A stretch of DNA of 64,000 bases from Saccopteryx bilineata (taxonomy: Eukaryota; Chordata; Mammalia; Chiroptera; Emballonuridae): the NCBI RefSeq assembly GCF_036850765.1, contig NC_089493.1, positions 297,592,349 to 297,656,348 of the forward strand, read 5' to 3'. Positions 22,301-31,560 of the stretch are shown here, one piece after another. Each line of letters opens with the position of its first letter. Position 1 is the stretch's first letter. The position numbers and the translations under genes are program-made. A model generated the notes under the pieces. It ran no database searches and was not told the origin of the DNA. It saw only the letters and a list, made by a program, of their open reading frames with translations.

Positions 22301-25300
22301 TGTTTTCCAGGGGGGCAGAGAACTGAGCAGGTCACCTTCCAGTAGCAGGACTCCCACGAAAGCAGCCAGGGAGGTGAGGACCACCAGGAGCAGGAAGAAC
22401 CCCACGGGGACAGCCGACATGACCACGAACACCAGCAAGGTCAGAGCTGCAAAAGGGTGTCTGTCCAAGTACTGACCCACCGGAGACTTCATCAAGGCCA
22501 CCACCTGTGGGCGAAGAAGGAGGAGCCGGGATCACTGAACGCCAGGTCTGCAGGCCAGGGCTGTATCTGCTCGAGCTGCCAGAAGCAGAAGCCCGCAGTC
22601 ACAAAGTGGGAAGGCTCCTAAGTAAGACGACAGCACAGGAACAATCCTCCCAAGACAGGGGTCACACAGATCACATCAACCACCTAAGGCAGCTGCAGAT
22701 AAACAGCAAGTGTGAGGGCCCCACACCATGAAAGGGGGAACCACCCAGCACAGGTCCAACACTAAACACACCCTCTCAGCACATGTGTGCACTGACGTCC
22801 TGCACAGCCACAGCTCCACCACTTAACACACCCCCAGCACGTGTGTGCACTGACGTCCTGCACAGCCACAGCTCCACCACTTAACACACCCCAGCACGTG
22901 TGTGCACTGACGTCCTGCACAGCCACACCTCCACCACTTAACACACCCCCAGCACGTGTGTGCACTGACGTCCTGCACAGCCACACCTCCACCACTTAAC
23001 ACACCCCCAGCACGTGTGTGCACTGACGTCCTGCACAGCCACACCTCCACCACTTAACACACCCTCAGCACGTGTGTGCACTGACGTCCTGCACAGCCAC
23101 AGCTCCACCACTTAACACACCCCCAGCACGTGTGTGCACTGACGTCCTGCACAGCCACAGCTCCACCACTTAACACACCCCCAGCACGTGTGTGCACTGA
23201 CGTCCTGCACAGCCACACCTCCACCACTTAACACACCCCCAGCACGTGTGTGCACTGACGTCCTGCACAGCCACACCTCCACCACTTAACACCCTCAGCA
23301 CGTGTGTGCACTGACGTCCTGCACAGCCACACCTCCACCACTTAACACCCTCAGCACGTGTGTGCACTGACGTCCTGCACAGCCACAGCTCCACCACTTA
23401 ACATCCCCTCAGCACGTGTGTGCACTGACGTCCTGCACAGCCACACCTCCACCACTTAACACACCCCCAGCACGTGTGTGCACTGACGTCCTGCACAGCC
23501 ACACCTCCACCACTTAACACACCCTCAGCACGTGTGTGCACTGACGTCCTGCACAGCCACAGCTCCACCACTTAACACACCCCCCAGCACGTGTGTGCAC
23601 TGACGTCCTGCACAGCCACAGCTCCACCACTTAACACACCCCCAGCACGTGTGTGCACTGACGTCCTGCACAGCCACACCTCCACCACTTAACACCCTCA
23701 GCACGTGTGTGCACTGACGTCCTGCACAGCCACACCTCCACCACTTAACACCCTCAGCACGTGTGTGCACTGACGTCCTGCACAGCCACACCTCCAGCAC
23801 TTAACACCCTCAGCACGTGTGTGCACTAATGTCCTGCACAGCCACAGCTCCACTTAACACACCCCCAGCACGTGTGTGCACTGACGTCCTGCACAGCCAC
23901 AGCTCCACCACTTAACACACCCCCAGCACGTGTGTGCACTAATGTCCTGCACAGCCACAGCTCCACCACTTAACACACCCCCCAGCACGTGTGTGCACTG
24001 ACGTCCTGCACAGCCACACCTCCAGCACTTAACACACCCCCAGCACGTGTGTGCACTAATGTCCTGCACAGCCACAGCTCCACCACTTAACACACCCCCA
24101 GCACGTGTGTGCACTGACGTCCTGCACAGCCACACCTCCACCACTTAACACCCTCAGCACGTGTGTGCACTAATGTCCTGCACAGCCACAGCTCCACTTA
24201 ACACACCCCCCAGCACGTGTGTGCACTAATGTCCTGCACAGCCACAGCTCCACCACTTAACACACCCCCAGCACGTGTGTGCACTGACGTCCTGCACAGC
24301 CACAGCTCCACCACTTAACACACCCCCAGCACGTGTGTGCACTGACGTCCTGCACAGCCACAGCTCCACCACTTAACACACCCCCAGCACGTGTGTGCAC
24401 TAATGTCCTGCACAGCCACACCTCCACCACTTAACACACCCCCAGCACGTGTGTGCACTGACGTCCTGCACAGCCACAGCTCCACCACTTAACACGCCCC
24501 AGCACGTGTGTGCACTAATGTCCTGCACAGCCACAGCTCCACCACTTAACATCCCCTCCGCACGTGTGTGCACTGATGTCCTGTACTCACACTTCGCCTC
24601 CTGCCTCACAGCTGTGGTTTCACCGTTGCACCCAGAGGCACAGAGAGCTTAGGTCCTAACTACACCAGGTGCCACCTGGGAGCCTGTTAGAAATGCATTA
24701 TCTTGGCCCTGGCCAGCTGGCTCAGCGGTACAGTGTCAGCCCAGTGTGTGGAAGTCCCAGGTTCAATTCCTGGTCAGGGCACTGCAGAAGTGACCATCTG
24801 CTTCTCCAACCCTCTTCCTTCTCTCTCTCGTTCTCTCTTCCTCTCCTGCAGCCATGGCTTGAATGATTCGAGCAAGTTGGCCCTGGGTGCTGAGGATGGT
24901 TTCATGGCCTCCACCTCATTAAAATAGCTCAGTTGCAGAGTAACAGAGCAACGCCCCAGATGAGCAGAGCATTGCCCCATAGAAGGCCTGCCGGGTGGAT
25001 CCTGGTCGAGGCGCATGCGGGAGTCTGTCTCTCTGCCTCCCCACTTCCCACTTAATTAAAAAGAAAGAAAGAAACGCAGTATCTCAGTCCTGCCCCCAAC
25101 CCGCTGAATTAGGTGCTGCTTCTTAACAAGACCCCCTGGTGATCTGCACACACATTCAAGGTTGAGGAACTGTGGATGAAGTGACTTCATCATGAGCCAC
25201 ACAGCTTCCACGTGGCAAACTCTGGGCATTCAGGGCCAACCCCTTTCACGCCAAACGTCAGATGTTTTCAACAACTGCTGCCCATTAGGGAACTGCTTTC

Positions 25301-28300
25301 TGTCATCAGCCGGGAGACCACAGCTGGGCCGTAGCCGACGACTGCTGCAGGCTTACGCTGCGTTCATATACGGCTCCCTCTCTACCAGGGAAAGGGGTTC
25401 TGTGTCCTCCTCAGGGGAGCAGGGCTACAGCACCCCTGGACCCCACGCTGGCTCTCTCCTCCTCGGTGCTGACATCCGCCGTTCCCTTCAGAGGTCCCGT
25501 CATTCCAGAACTTTCCCTAGTAAACCCTGCTCCTTCCTGAGCCTTATTCCTCAGAGTCCTGTGGGCCAGCAGCTGGGAGGAAGACAAAATTCAAGCCACA
25601 GCCATCACGGGTCAGGTTCCATGACCCAGAAATGCACAGGCCACCTTCTGGAAACAGCTTTTTACCCATGTGATTCAGAGGTGGTGGTCTGGGGGGCACA
25701 TGGAAGGCAGGAGGGTTCTGTCGTTTAATCTGACAGTGACCCAACTGCCTAGAAAAGGCCACGGCCATCGGGTCTGGAGTCTCAGCACTGCCCCCTGAGG
25801 CCTCTCAAGGCAAGACAACCAACATCCTGCCAGGCCACCAAGGGGCCTCCCGCTCACCCGCACACTGCCTCCAGCTGGCCCTTTCTGACAAAAGCGACTA
25901 AGACTCGGCTATTCCGCCCCTCCAGCCAGAGGGAGCAGAACCAGGCACCGCCTCTGGGCTAGGACTGCTCAGCTCCGAGGCTGTAGGATCAGGACCCAGT
26001 AAGAATCTTCTGTAGGGTGGTGGCTGATGGTCTGAGAGGTCAGGGAGCACGAGGGCCACAGGAGTGGGGTCAGGAGGCTGTGGGCTGTCAGTTCAAAGTC
26101 CATGAATCAACCCTATGTATTATATAAGGTATCTTTAAATAGAAATGTTCAGCCCTAGCCCATCAGGTTGGCTCAGCAGTAGAGTGTCGGCCTGGCGTGT
26201 GGAAGTCCCGGGTTCGATTCCCGGCCAGGACACACAGGAGAAGCGCCCATCTGCTTCTCCACCCCTCCCCCTCCCTCCTCTCTGTCTCTTTCTTCCCCTC
26301 CCGCAGCCAAGGCTCCATTGGAGCAAAGTTGGCCCGGGTGCTGAGGATAGCTCCATGGCCTCTGCCTCAGCTGCTAGAATGGCTCCGGTTGCAGCAGAGC
26401 GACACCCCAGATGGGCAGAGCATCGCCCCCTGGTGGGCGTGCCGGGTGGATCCCAGTCGGGCGCATGCGGGAGTCTGTCTGACTGCCTCCCCACTTCTCA
26501 CTTCGAAAACATACAAATAAATAAGTAAACAAATAAAAAGAAATGTTCATAAAACAGGTTATATGTTTATCGTTGATAAAAAATAAGTGTGACCAGAAGT
26601 TAACCAGAATTTCATCCTGTATTGCCCCAAGGAGCAACGGGTCAGAATTGGCTCATTCAGAGTCTGATGTGACTTTACAGGATATAACGAGAATCCAGTG
26701 TAAGAGGCAGAGGAGCACGAGGACCCCTCTGACTGAGCTAGCTTTCAGTAGAAAGAGTCTCCGGCTGAGAGAAAGCTGCTCGAACAATTTAAAAATAGCT
26801 TTGCTAAATCCAGAGTGCCAGAGGTTTTGGGATGAGTCCAGAAAAGATCTACACAGAGTATGTTACTCTAGATCACAGAGTGGTATCTTCTCAAAGGGAC
26901 ACAAACACAGAGATTACAAAACAGTTCAGTTTGTTACTTATGTGAGTGTTTTTCTGGGTATATTGCATAGAAAAAAGTCTAGAGTGACATGCCACAAAAT
27001 GTTAATGATACTGTATCTGAGAGCTGTTATTTTATTTTTCACTGAGAAAATGCTGAAAGGCACATAAAAGAGAGCTATAAAGATAAACACATACAGGAAG
27101 GTGAAAGAAATACACTATCTAAAGTCCCATCACCACTGAATGGCTACTAAACTGAAAAGTGGCTAATTCAAAGTAAAATATTCTGGATAAAGTACACACT
27201 GGAATTTAAAGACAGTAAAAAAAAATGTAAACACTTCAATCAGTTTTCATTAATAATTCTTATGACTACATGTTGACGTGGTAGTATTTTGGGTATAAAG
27301 TGAATAAAATACATCATTAAAATTTCATCTGCTTCTTTTTACCATTTCAATGTGGCTGCTAGAAAACTTTAAATTGCTTATGTGGCTCACATCATACTTC
27401 TCTTGGACAAGGGGTTTCTGGTGGAACACTGAACTCAAATCTTTTTCCTTTTTCTTTTTTTCCAAGTGAAAGGAGGAGAGATAGAAAGACAGACTCCCGC
27501 ATGGGCCCTGACCAGGATCCACCTGGCAACCCCCACTTGGAGCAGATGCTTTGCCCATCTGGGGCCACTGCTTGCAACTGAGCTATTTTTAGCACCTGAG
27601 CTATTTCTAGGTGGGAGACTCCATAGAGCCATCCTCAGCACTTGAACCAAGCCATGGCTGTGGGAGGAGAGGGGGAGGGGAAGAGAAAATGGGAAGAGGG
27701 AAAGGTGGAGAAGCAGATGGTCACTTCTCCTGTGTGCCCTGACTGGGAATCAAACCCAGGACATCCATATGCGGGACCAACGCTCTACTACTGAGCCAAT
27801 CAGCCAAGGCCCAAGTCAAATCTTAAAGTAGACTCTGGCTACCTCATTTTCAGGGTAAAAGGCAAGCCAATATTAACGTAAAGAAAAAACCGATGGTGTC
27901 TGTGACACACACGCTGAGAGCGCCTCTCTGTATCCAGCTGAAGAACGAGATCTGCCACAAGAGGTGTTCATGTGACTGAGTTCTGGTCGGAGGTGGAAGT
28001 GGGTGTGTTGTATGTGTGACTTCCAGGAAGTCTCCTAAAATTCCAGGGGGCTTGCAAGTCTTTCTTCCCCCTCTCCTCCATCCCACTGCCTGGAACATGG
28101 ACTATGACGGTGGATGCTAGCCATCTTAGACAATGAGTTACTTAGACATGGCAGGGTGGCAAGCTAGAAACATTCCTAACCTACCTCTAAATTTTTTCTA
28201 CTTGAGAGAATGCTTCCTACGGTGTTAAAAAGCTGATGTGACTTTGGGATTTCCCATTATATGTACAGAACTGATGTGGAAACTGACCTTTGAATTATTC

Positions 28301-28486
28301 TGGACAGACTGCAGGAGCAAAGACAGCTTCCTCTGCAAGTTTTGCAAGTCCTTGAAGGTGCTCGGGGGCTCCTCCTTGGCCATCCTGGGACCCAGGTCAG
28401 TCTCTCAGGGATGGACCCCTCCACCAGGACGCTCTCCAGGGCAGTGCACAGCTGAATGTCTCACGTCATCCTGTCTCTTGTTGTCA
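15585..28486 (-). CDS. LDAF1: LDAF1 (TMEM159, promethin), lipid droplet assembly factor 1
   Basis: The coding exons on the minus strand are 28383-28288, 22504-22336, 21590-21452 and 16429-16354. The lengths 96+169+139+76 make 480 nt, or 159 residues plus stop; the human protein is 161. All junctions are GT-AG and the phases agree. The start [14 protein letters not shown] and the motifs [22 protein letters not shown] and [11 protein letters not shown] identify it. The family is a small ER membrane protein with hydrophobic hairpins that binds seipin and marks sites of lipid droplet formation. Here the second and third exons encode almost uninterrupted hydrophobic segments. The last exon is divergent (human ends FEGLYQE; here DPEGRSR) but aligns by NSS, SA and EG. 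The first, non-coding exon was not located; the CpG island at 30.3-31.6 kb is the likely promoter. The gene is head-to-head with DNAH3. I see no damage. Confidence 0.95.
15604..15609 (-). terminator. Polyadenylation signal AATAAA
   Basis: Canonical hexamer on the minus strand, about 745 nt after the LDAF1 stop, with GTGTTT- and TTTATTT-type downstream sequence. Confidence 0.6.
16354..16429 (-). CDS. LDAF1: LDAF1 last coding exon
   Basis: The acceptor on the minus strand reads CTTGTTACCAAACAG, then the exon starts A CCC CTG (RPLT across the junction). It encodes the polar tail ending RSR and stops with TAG. The tail matches the human one only at scattered positions (RPLT, NSS, SAD, EG). Confidence 0.85.
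16664..17022 (-). mobile_element. SINE family A, antisense, in LDAF1 intron
   Basis: Antisense body and tRNA-like head ending GACCAAGGCC. Imperfect flanking repeat CCCCTTTAGTTCCCCCTT / CCCCCTGTTCCCTTTTCT. Confidence 0.9.
17130..17290 (-). mobile_element. MIR element
   Basis: Reverse-complement MIR core: AGATCACACAGCTAAGACA and GGGCTGGGATTCAGACCC. Confidence 0.85.
17291..19260. other. LDAF1 intron, mostly unrecognised
   Basis: No exon or clear repeat family. A short tandem stretch of AGGACCCGCCCAG-like units (four copies) lies at 18885-18950. Confidence 0.5.
19266..19545 (+). repeat. GGA/GGGGA-rich polypurine tract
   Basis: About 280 bp of almost pure purine on the plus strand: GGAGGA, GGGGAG and GAAGGAGG units. 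The long open frames across it, rich in Glu/Gly/Arg or Pro/Ser/Leu, are low-complexity artefacts. Confidence 0.95.
19815..19945 (+). mobile_element. hAT-type fossil, partial
   Basis: CAGACCAGATCTGGCCTGC, then GTAAATAAAGTTTTATTAGA and AACACAGTGACACCC, as in old mammalian hAT (Charlie/MER-type) elements. The subfamily is not assigned. Confidence 0.6.
20055..20260 (+). mobile_element. Probable MIR element, diverged
   Basis: The order GGACGTGGCCTCC, GTGAGGACTCCGTGAG and CCGAGTCCCTGGCACAGG follows the MIR consensus. Confidence 0.55.
20369..20422 (+). repeat. (AT)n-rich microsatellite
   Basis: A9 run followed by alternating AT with GATATCAATATATG interruptions. Confidence 0.95.
20690..20783 (+). 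repeat. 31-bp tandem triplication
   Basis: Three consecutive copies, almost identical, of a unit beginning TTTCAAACTCGGAGAAGCAG and ending AGCCCTCGGGA. Confidence 0.95.
20784..21451. other. LDAF1 intron, nothing recognised
   Basis: No exon or repeat family seen. Confidence 0.5.
21452..21590 (-). CDS. LDAF1: LDAF1 coding exon (third hydrophobic region)
   Basis: Minus-strand acceptor CTCTCCTCCAG and donor GTAAGTA. It encodes [19 protein letters not shown] and [16 protein letters not shown], a near-continuous membrane segment conserved with human LDAF1. Phase 1 in, phase 2 out. Confidence 0.96.
21730..22185 (+). mobile_element. SINE family B split by a nested SINE
   Basis: Family B body up to about 21803 (GACATGACCCTAAGGTCGCTGG, continued after the insertion at 22001 with GGGTCACTCGG and CAAGGCACATATGAGAAAGC), with a CT-rich 3' part and AATCA/AAAT tail. 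Confidence 0.85.
21804..22000 (+). mobile_element. SINE family B short form nested in another SINE
   Basis: Complete short element, CCTGACCTGTGGTGGCGCAG through an A-rich tail. The duplicated host SINE sequence AAAGGGTCACTCGG flanks it on both sides. Confidence 0.93.
22336..22504 (-). CDS. LDAF1: LDAF1 coding exon (first and second hydrophobic regions)
   Basis: Minus-strand acceptor CTTCGCCCACAG and donor GTGACC. It encodes [18 protein letters not shown], then [20 protein letters not shown]. It begins in phase 0 and ends in phase 1. Confidence 0.97.
22755..24590 (+). repeat. About 57-bp minisatellite, 32 copies, in LDAF1 intron
   Basis: The unit contains CAGCACGTGTGTGCACTGAC, CTGCACAGCCACAGCTCCAC and CACTTAACACACCCC. 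I counted about 32 copies. Each has a palindromic CACGTG E-box, and most have TGACGTCC (CRE-like). Seven copies between 23.8 and 24.5 kb carry TAATGTCC instead. Length variants at the CACCCCC run change the period by 1-3 bp. Confidence 0.96.
24650..25170 (-). mobile_element. MER5-like hAT fossil split by a SINE
   Basis: The left part CACCTGGGAGCCTGTTAGAA and the right part GAATTAGGTGCTGCTTCTTA / ACAAGACCCCCTGGTGATCT follow MER5-type order. A family A SINE (24703-25069) lies between them. Confidence 0.7.
24703..25069 (+). mobile_element. SINE family A
   Basis: Full head to A-rich tail. Flanking duplication AAATGCATTATCTT / AAACGCAGTATCTC (diverged). Confidence 0.92.
25171..26135. other. LDAF1 intron, nothing recognised
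   Basis: A 178-codon open frame on the plus strand (25192-25728) has no recognisable domain, no splice context and lies in the intron of a minus-strand gene. I do not call it. Confidence 0.5.
26152..26535 (+). mobile_element. SINE family A
   Basis: Head TTGGCTCAGCAGTAGAG to the (AAAT)n tail. Duplication AGAAATGTTCA precedes it (26140-26150) and AGAAATGTTCAT follows. Confidence 0.94.
26560..27330. other. LDAF1 intron; L1/HAL1-like 3' material at 26.9-27.1 kb
   Basis: AAAAAGTCTAGAGTGACATG, CAAAATGTTAATGATACTGT and a following T-rich segment resemble old L1M/HAL1 3' ends. Assignment is tentative. Confidence 0.4.
27444..27810 (-). mobile_element. SINE family A, antisense
   Basis: T-rich start, antisense body and head. 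Flanked by ACTCAAATCTT / AGTCAAATCTT. Confidence 0.92.
28288..28486 (-). CDS. LDAF1: LDAF1 exon with start codon
   Basis: The minus-strand acceptor TTTTTGTTTCCTCCAG ends at 28487. A 103-nt leader follows, then the ATG at 28383-28381. It encodes [20 protein letters not shown] to NNSK, and the donor GTCAGT follows at 28287. The start is chosen by match to the human N-terminus. Confidence 0.94.
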
Positions 28487-28709
28487 CTGGAGGAAACAAA
28501 AAAGCTTCTTAAACCATTAGTGGTCTTTCCCAAGTAACTGGCCCAACACGAGCTTCTACCATCGTCACACTTTGATGGTGGACATGCAGAGAGAAAGGGA
28601 GCATCACAATATCTATCAAAATTTCAAAGCGCACTTACCTTGATCCAATCATTTATTTTCCAGGAACATAAAGGAAATAATCAGGTACGTCAAAAGAATC
28701 CGAAAGAGG

Positions 28710-29108
28710 CCCTGGCCGGTTGGCTCAGTGGTAGAGCGTCGGCCCAGCTGCAGGAGTCCTGGGTTTGATTCCCGGCCAGGGCACACAGGAGAAGCGCCCA
28801 TCTGCCTCTCCACCCCTCCCCTCTCCTTCCTCTCTGTCTCTCTCTTCCCCTCCCGCAGCCGAGGCTCCATTGGAGCAAAGTTGGCCTGGGCGCTGAGGAT
28901 GGCTCCTTGGCCTCTGCCCCAGGCGCTAGAGTGGCTCTGTGGCCTCTGCCTCAGGTGCTAGAATGGCTCTGGTTGCAGCAGAGCAATGCCCTAGATGGGC
29001 AGAGCATCACCCCCTGGTGGGCATGCCGGGTGGATCCCGGTCGGGCGCATGCAGGAGTCCGTCTGACTGCCTCCCAGTTTCTGGCTTTGGAAAAAAAAAA
29101 AAAAAAAA
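28710..29108 (+). mobile_element. SINE family A with internal duplication
   Basis: Near-consensus copy ending in an A17 run. A GGCCTCTGCC..GCTAGA segment of about 40 bp is present twice near 28908-28970. Flanks: ATCCGAAAGAGG / ATCTGAAAGATG. Confidence 0.93.
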
Positions 29109-29730
29109 GTATCTGAAAGATGTGCTGGGCCTCCCTGATTAAAATAGACAATAAACAGTAAAACAATAAAAAGAACCTAAATGTCCATTAGAAAATTGGT
29201 TAACCCTTTGAGTAGCACGAACGTTCATGGACGTCCTTGTGCCTCCTGACCATCCAGAGTACAATCGTACAAAAATTTTTATTTTTAAAATGTGGAAGGC
29301 AACATTAAAAAAAGGCCAATGTATATTCTTCCTGTTTCCATAAATTGGTTATCAAACAAACATGATTTTAAGTTAATAAAACTGGAACTGGAACTAATTT
29401 CATTTTTTGGAAAAAAACCCTCACTTCCAGGGGTTAGCAAGCATGAAAAAAACTCACTACTCCAAGGGTTAAATAATGATAAATTTATACAACAGAGTGT
29501 TGTGCAATCGTGAAAACATGAGAATATGCCCCTAAGTGAGGAAAATTTATAACATACTTCATATGGTTACATAAATATTTCATGGATATATGCCATAGTA
29601 AAAGGTCTAGGAAGACATCTAATAAAATGATAACAGTATTATCTCTGAAAGCTTATATTTATTTTATTTTTTTGGCCTGTCAAAATGCTGAAAAGAATAT
29701 AGAAGAAAGAAAGAAAGAAAGAGCAAGCTG
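29109..29730 (+). mobile_element. Old L1M/HAL1-like fragment hosting the piggyBac element
   Basis: ACCTAAATGTCCATTAGAAA upstream and CAACAGAGTGTTGTGCAATC downstream, then AAAAGGTCTAGGAAGACATC, match the 3' regions of old L1-type elements. The boundaries are approximate. Confidence 0.55.
29204..29468 (+). mobile_element. Non-autonomous piggyBac element
   Basis: Ends CCCTTTGAGTAG and CTACTCCAAGGG form terminal inverted repeats, bounded by TTAA at 29200-29203 and 29469-29472, the exact piggyBac target duplication. The 265-bp interior has no coding capacity. It split an older repeat reading AACCTAAATGTCCATTAG ... AATAATGATAAATTTATACA. Confidence 0.92.
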
Positions 29731-30026
29731 AATGCCCTCTGTCAAGTCCCATAGCCTTCTTTTCCTCCCCAGACGCCATTCTCAAACAACAGTTACTGGT
29801 GGCCAATGTCTTCTGTATTTACTACCACCCACACCGAACTGGCTGCCTCCCAACCGCACTGTGCCACAGAACCCATCCTCTGTACTTATGTGTAACTCTC
29901 TCCCTCTTAACAAGGTGCCCAACGGGGTGGCCCTGGCCACAATTACACTCTGTGACTCAACAACCTCGAATTTCCAAGGCTGTCCCAATCTCGTTTTGTT
30001 TTACTGACTATCCCACGTGCTAACTG

Positions 30027-30061
30027 AGTGTGTGTGCGCGTGCGCGTGCGCGCGCGCGCGG
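30027..30061 (+). repeat. (TG)(CG)n alternating tract
   Basis: Pure alternating purine-pyrimidine run of about 34 bp, TGTGTGCGCGTGCGCGTGCG then (CG)n, followed by G7. Z-DNA-prone sequence. Confidence 0.95.
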
Positions 30062-30071
30062 GGGGGGTAAT

Positions 30072-30148
30072 CACTGCTCACAAAAACTTAGGGATATTTT
30101 ATAGCTTCATATTCATTTTTAAATATCCCCTAATTTTTGTGAGCAGTC
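30072..30148 (+). mobile_element. Palindromic mariner-type MITE
   Basis: CACTGCTCACAAAAACTTAG and TAATTTTTGTGAGCAGT are inverted repeats covering nearly the whole 77 bp. Ends match those of the longer element at 57755-58377. Confidence 0.85.
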
Positions 30149-30329
30149 TATTAATCTCTATTGGATCTAGTAGCAAACTTAAAGCATGTTAATGGCCTCA
30201 GCTAGCGAGCCTCTGCTATATATAACACACGCCCTCCTGTGAAACAAGACCCCCCTGGACGCCGGAGGACCAAGCCCCCCACCCCCACGCTCCGGCTCTG
30301 CACCGCAGCTGGCTGGCCTAGATCTTGAG

Positions 30330-31560
30330 TTAGGGACGTTCCCAGCGCTCGGCTCCGCTCAGGTCACTTCCGCAACGAGCAGAAACAAGCCCAGCTCCCC
30401 TTACTGGTCTCCCGGAGCCCTGGGGAAGTCGGGGCCACCAGGACCGGTTTGGGGAGCTCCACCGCCGCGGGCGTGGGTCGGAATGCCAAGGGTCAGGGGC
30501 CGTTCCTGCCCGCCCCAGCCCGCGACCTGCGCGGGGAGCCAGCAGCCGACCCCCGCCAACCCCACCCCGGGGCCAGGGCCACGCCAACCGTCCCCACGGG
30601 GCGCCTCCTCCCGCCTGCCAGTCTCCGGAGACGCCGGGGGGGGGGGGCGGGGGGGGGCGGGCGGGCAACCGTTTGCTGGGAGCCTCGGGTCGGGGCCACG
30701 CAGGTGGCGAGGGGATCTGTCCGGAGAAGACACGGAGACCGAGAACAGGGGGCCTCGGGAGGAGTCGAGCACCCCGTCATGAATCTGGGGAGACTCTCTG
30801 CGGGGACGGGGAGGGGGTTCTCGGGAGGGAAGCGGGACCCGGGAGGAGGGCACCCCCATGAGTGAGGAGGGCTTGGCCAGGATGGGGCCGGGTCCGGGGG
30901 TGCGAGGGGCCTGGCGAGCCAGGATGGGGCCGGGTCCGGGGGTGCGGGGCCTGGCGACCGGTCCATCAAGCCCAGCAGCGGAAGGGGGGGCTGTGCGCGC
31001 GCAGCCGGTCCCGGGGCCTCGGACAGGTGCGCTCACCTGTTCCCAAGCCGCGCACCGACGGCTGCTGGCGGGGCCGCCGGCACCCCGCGCCCGGGCTGCG
31101 AGTTCCCACCTGGTTCCGGAGGACGCGCCGAGCGGTGCCTGCGGGTGGGGCTGGCGGGCGGAAGGGACCCCGGAGGAAGCGGCGGGCTGCGCAGGCCAGG
31201 AAGACCGCACGAGACCAGCCCTCCCGGCCAGGCCCCGCCCCTCGAGGCCCCGCCCCGCATCGAGGCCCCGCCCTTCTGCCTCTCGTGCCCCGGCCCCGCC
31301 CTCCAGGCCCCTCCTCCCAATCCCTCTGCGGCCCCGCTTTCTAGGCCCCGCCTCCCCCAACCCTCCTCGGCCCCGCTCTTCCCGGTCGCGCCCCGCCCAG
31401 CAAGCCCCCCGCCCCTCCCTGGCTCCGCCCCGCCCTCCAGGCCCCGCCTCTTATGGCTCCGCCCCTCCTTTCGGCCCCGTCTCCCCGGCCCTTCCAGGCT
31501 CCGCCCCTTCCCAAGCTCCGCCCCTTCTCCAGCACAGCTGGGTCGCAGAATGCGGTGTAG
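30330..31560. promoter_or_regulatory. CpG island, probable LDAF1 promoter (maybe shared with DNAH3)
   Basis: Very GC- and CpG-rich 1.2 kb just upstream of the LDAF1 start exon, between the two head-to-head genes. It has an ETS-type GCGGAAGTGAC on the minus strand at about 30366-30376 and many GC boxes, especially the GGCCCCGCCC-like repeats at 31220-31520. Long open frames here reflect CpG content. Exact start sites cannot be read from sequence alone. Confidence 0.75.

Noticed and set aside
22755..24590. Possible CRISPR array (regular repeats)
   Set aside because: Units are contiguous without unique spacers and the genome is mammalian; it is a minisatellite. The same holds for 33-bp, 37-bp and 59-bp arrays.
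25192..25728. 178-codon open frame, plus strand
   Set aside because: No homology I recognise, lies in an LDAF1 intron, no promoter or splice signals.
26543..27067. 174-codon open frame, plus strand
   Set aside because: Overlaps old L1/HAL1-like material; no known domain.
28710..28785. tRNA-like sequence with A and B boxes
   Set aside because: It is the head of a SINE followed directly by the SINE body; the same head recurs in all family A copies. Not a tRNA gene.
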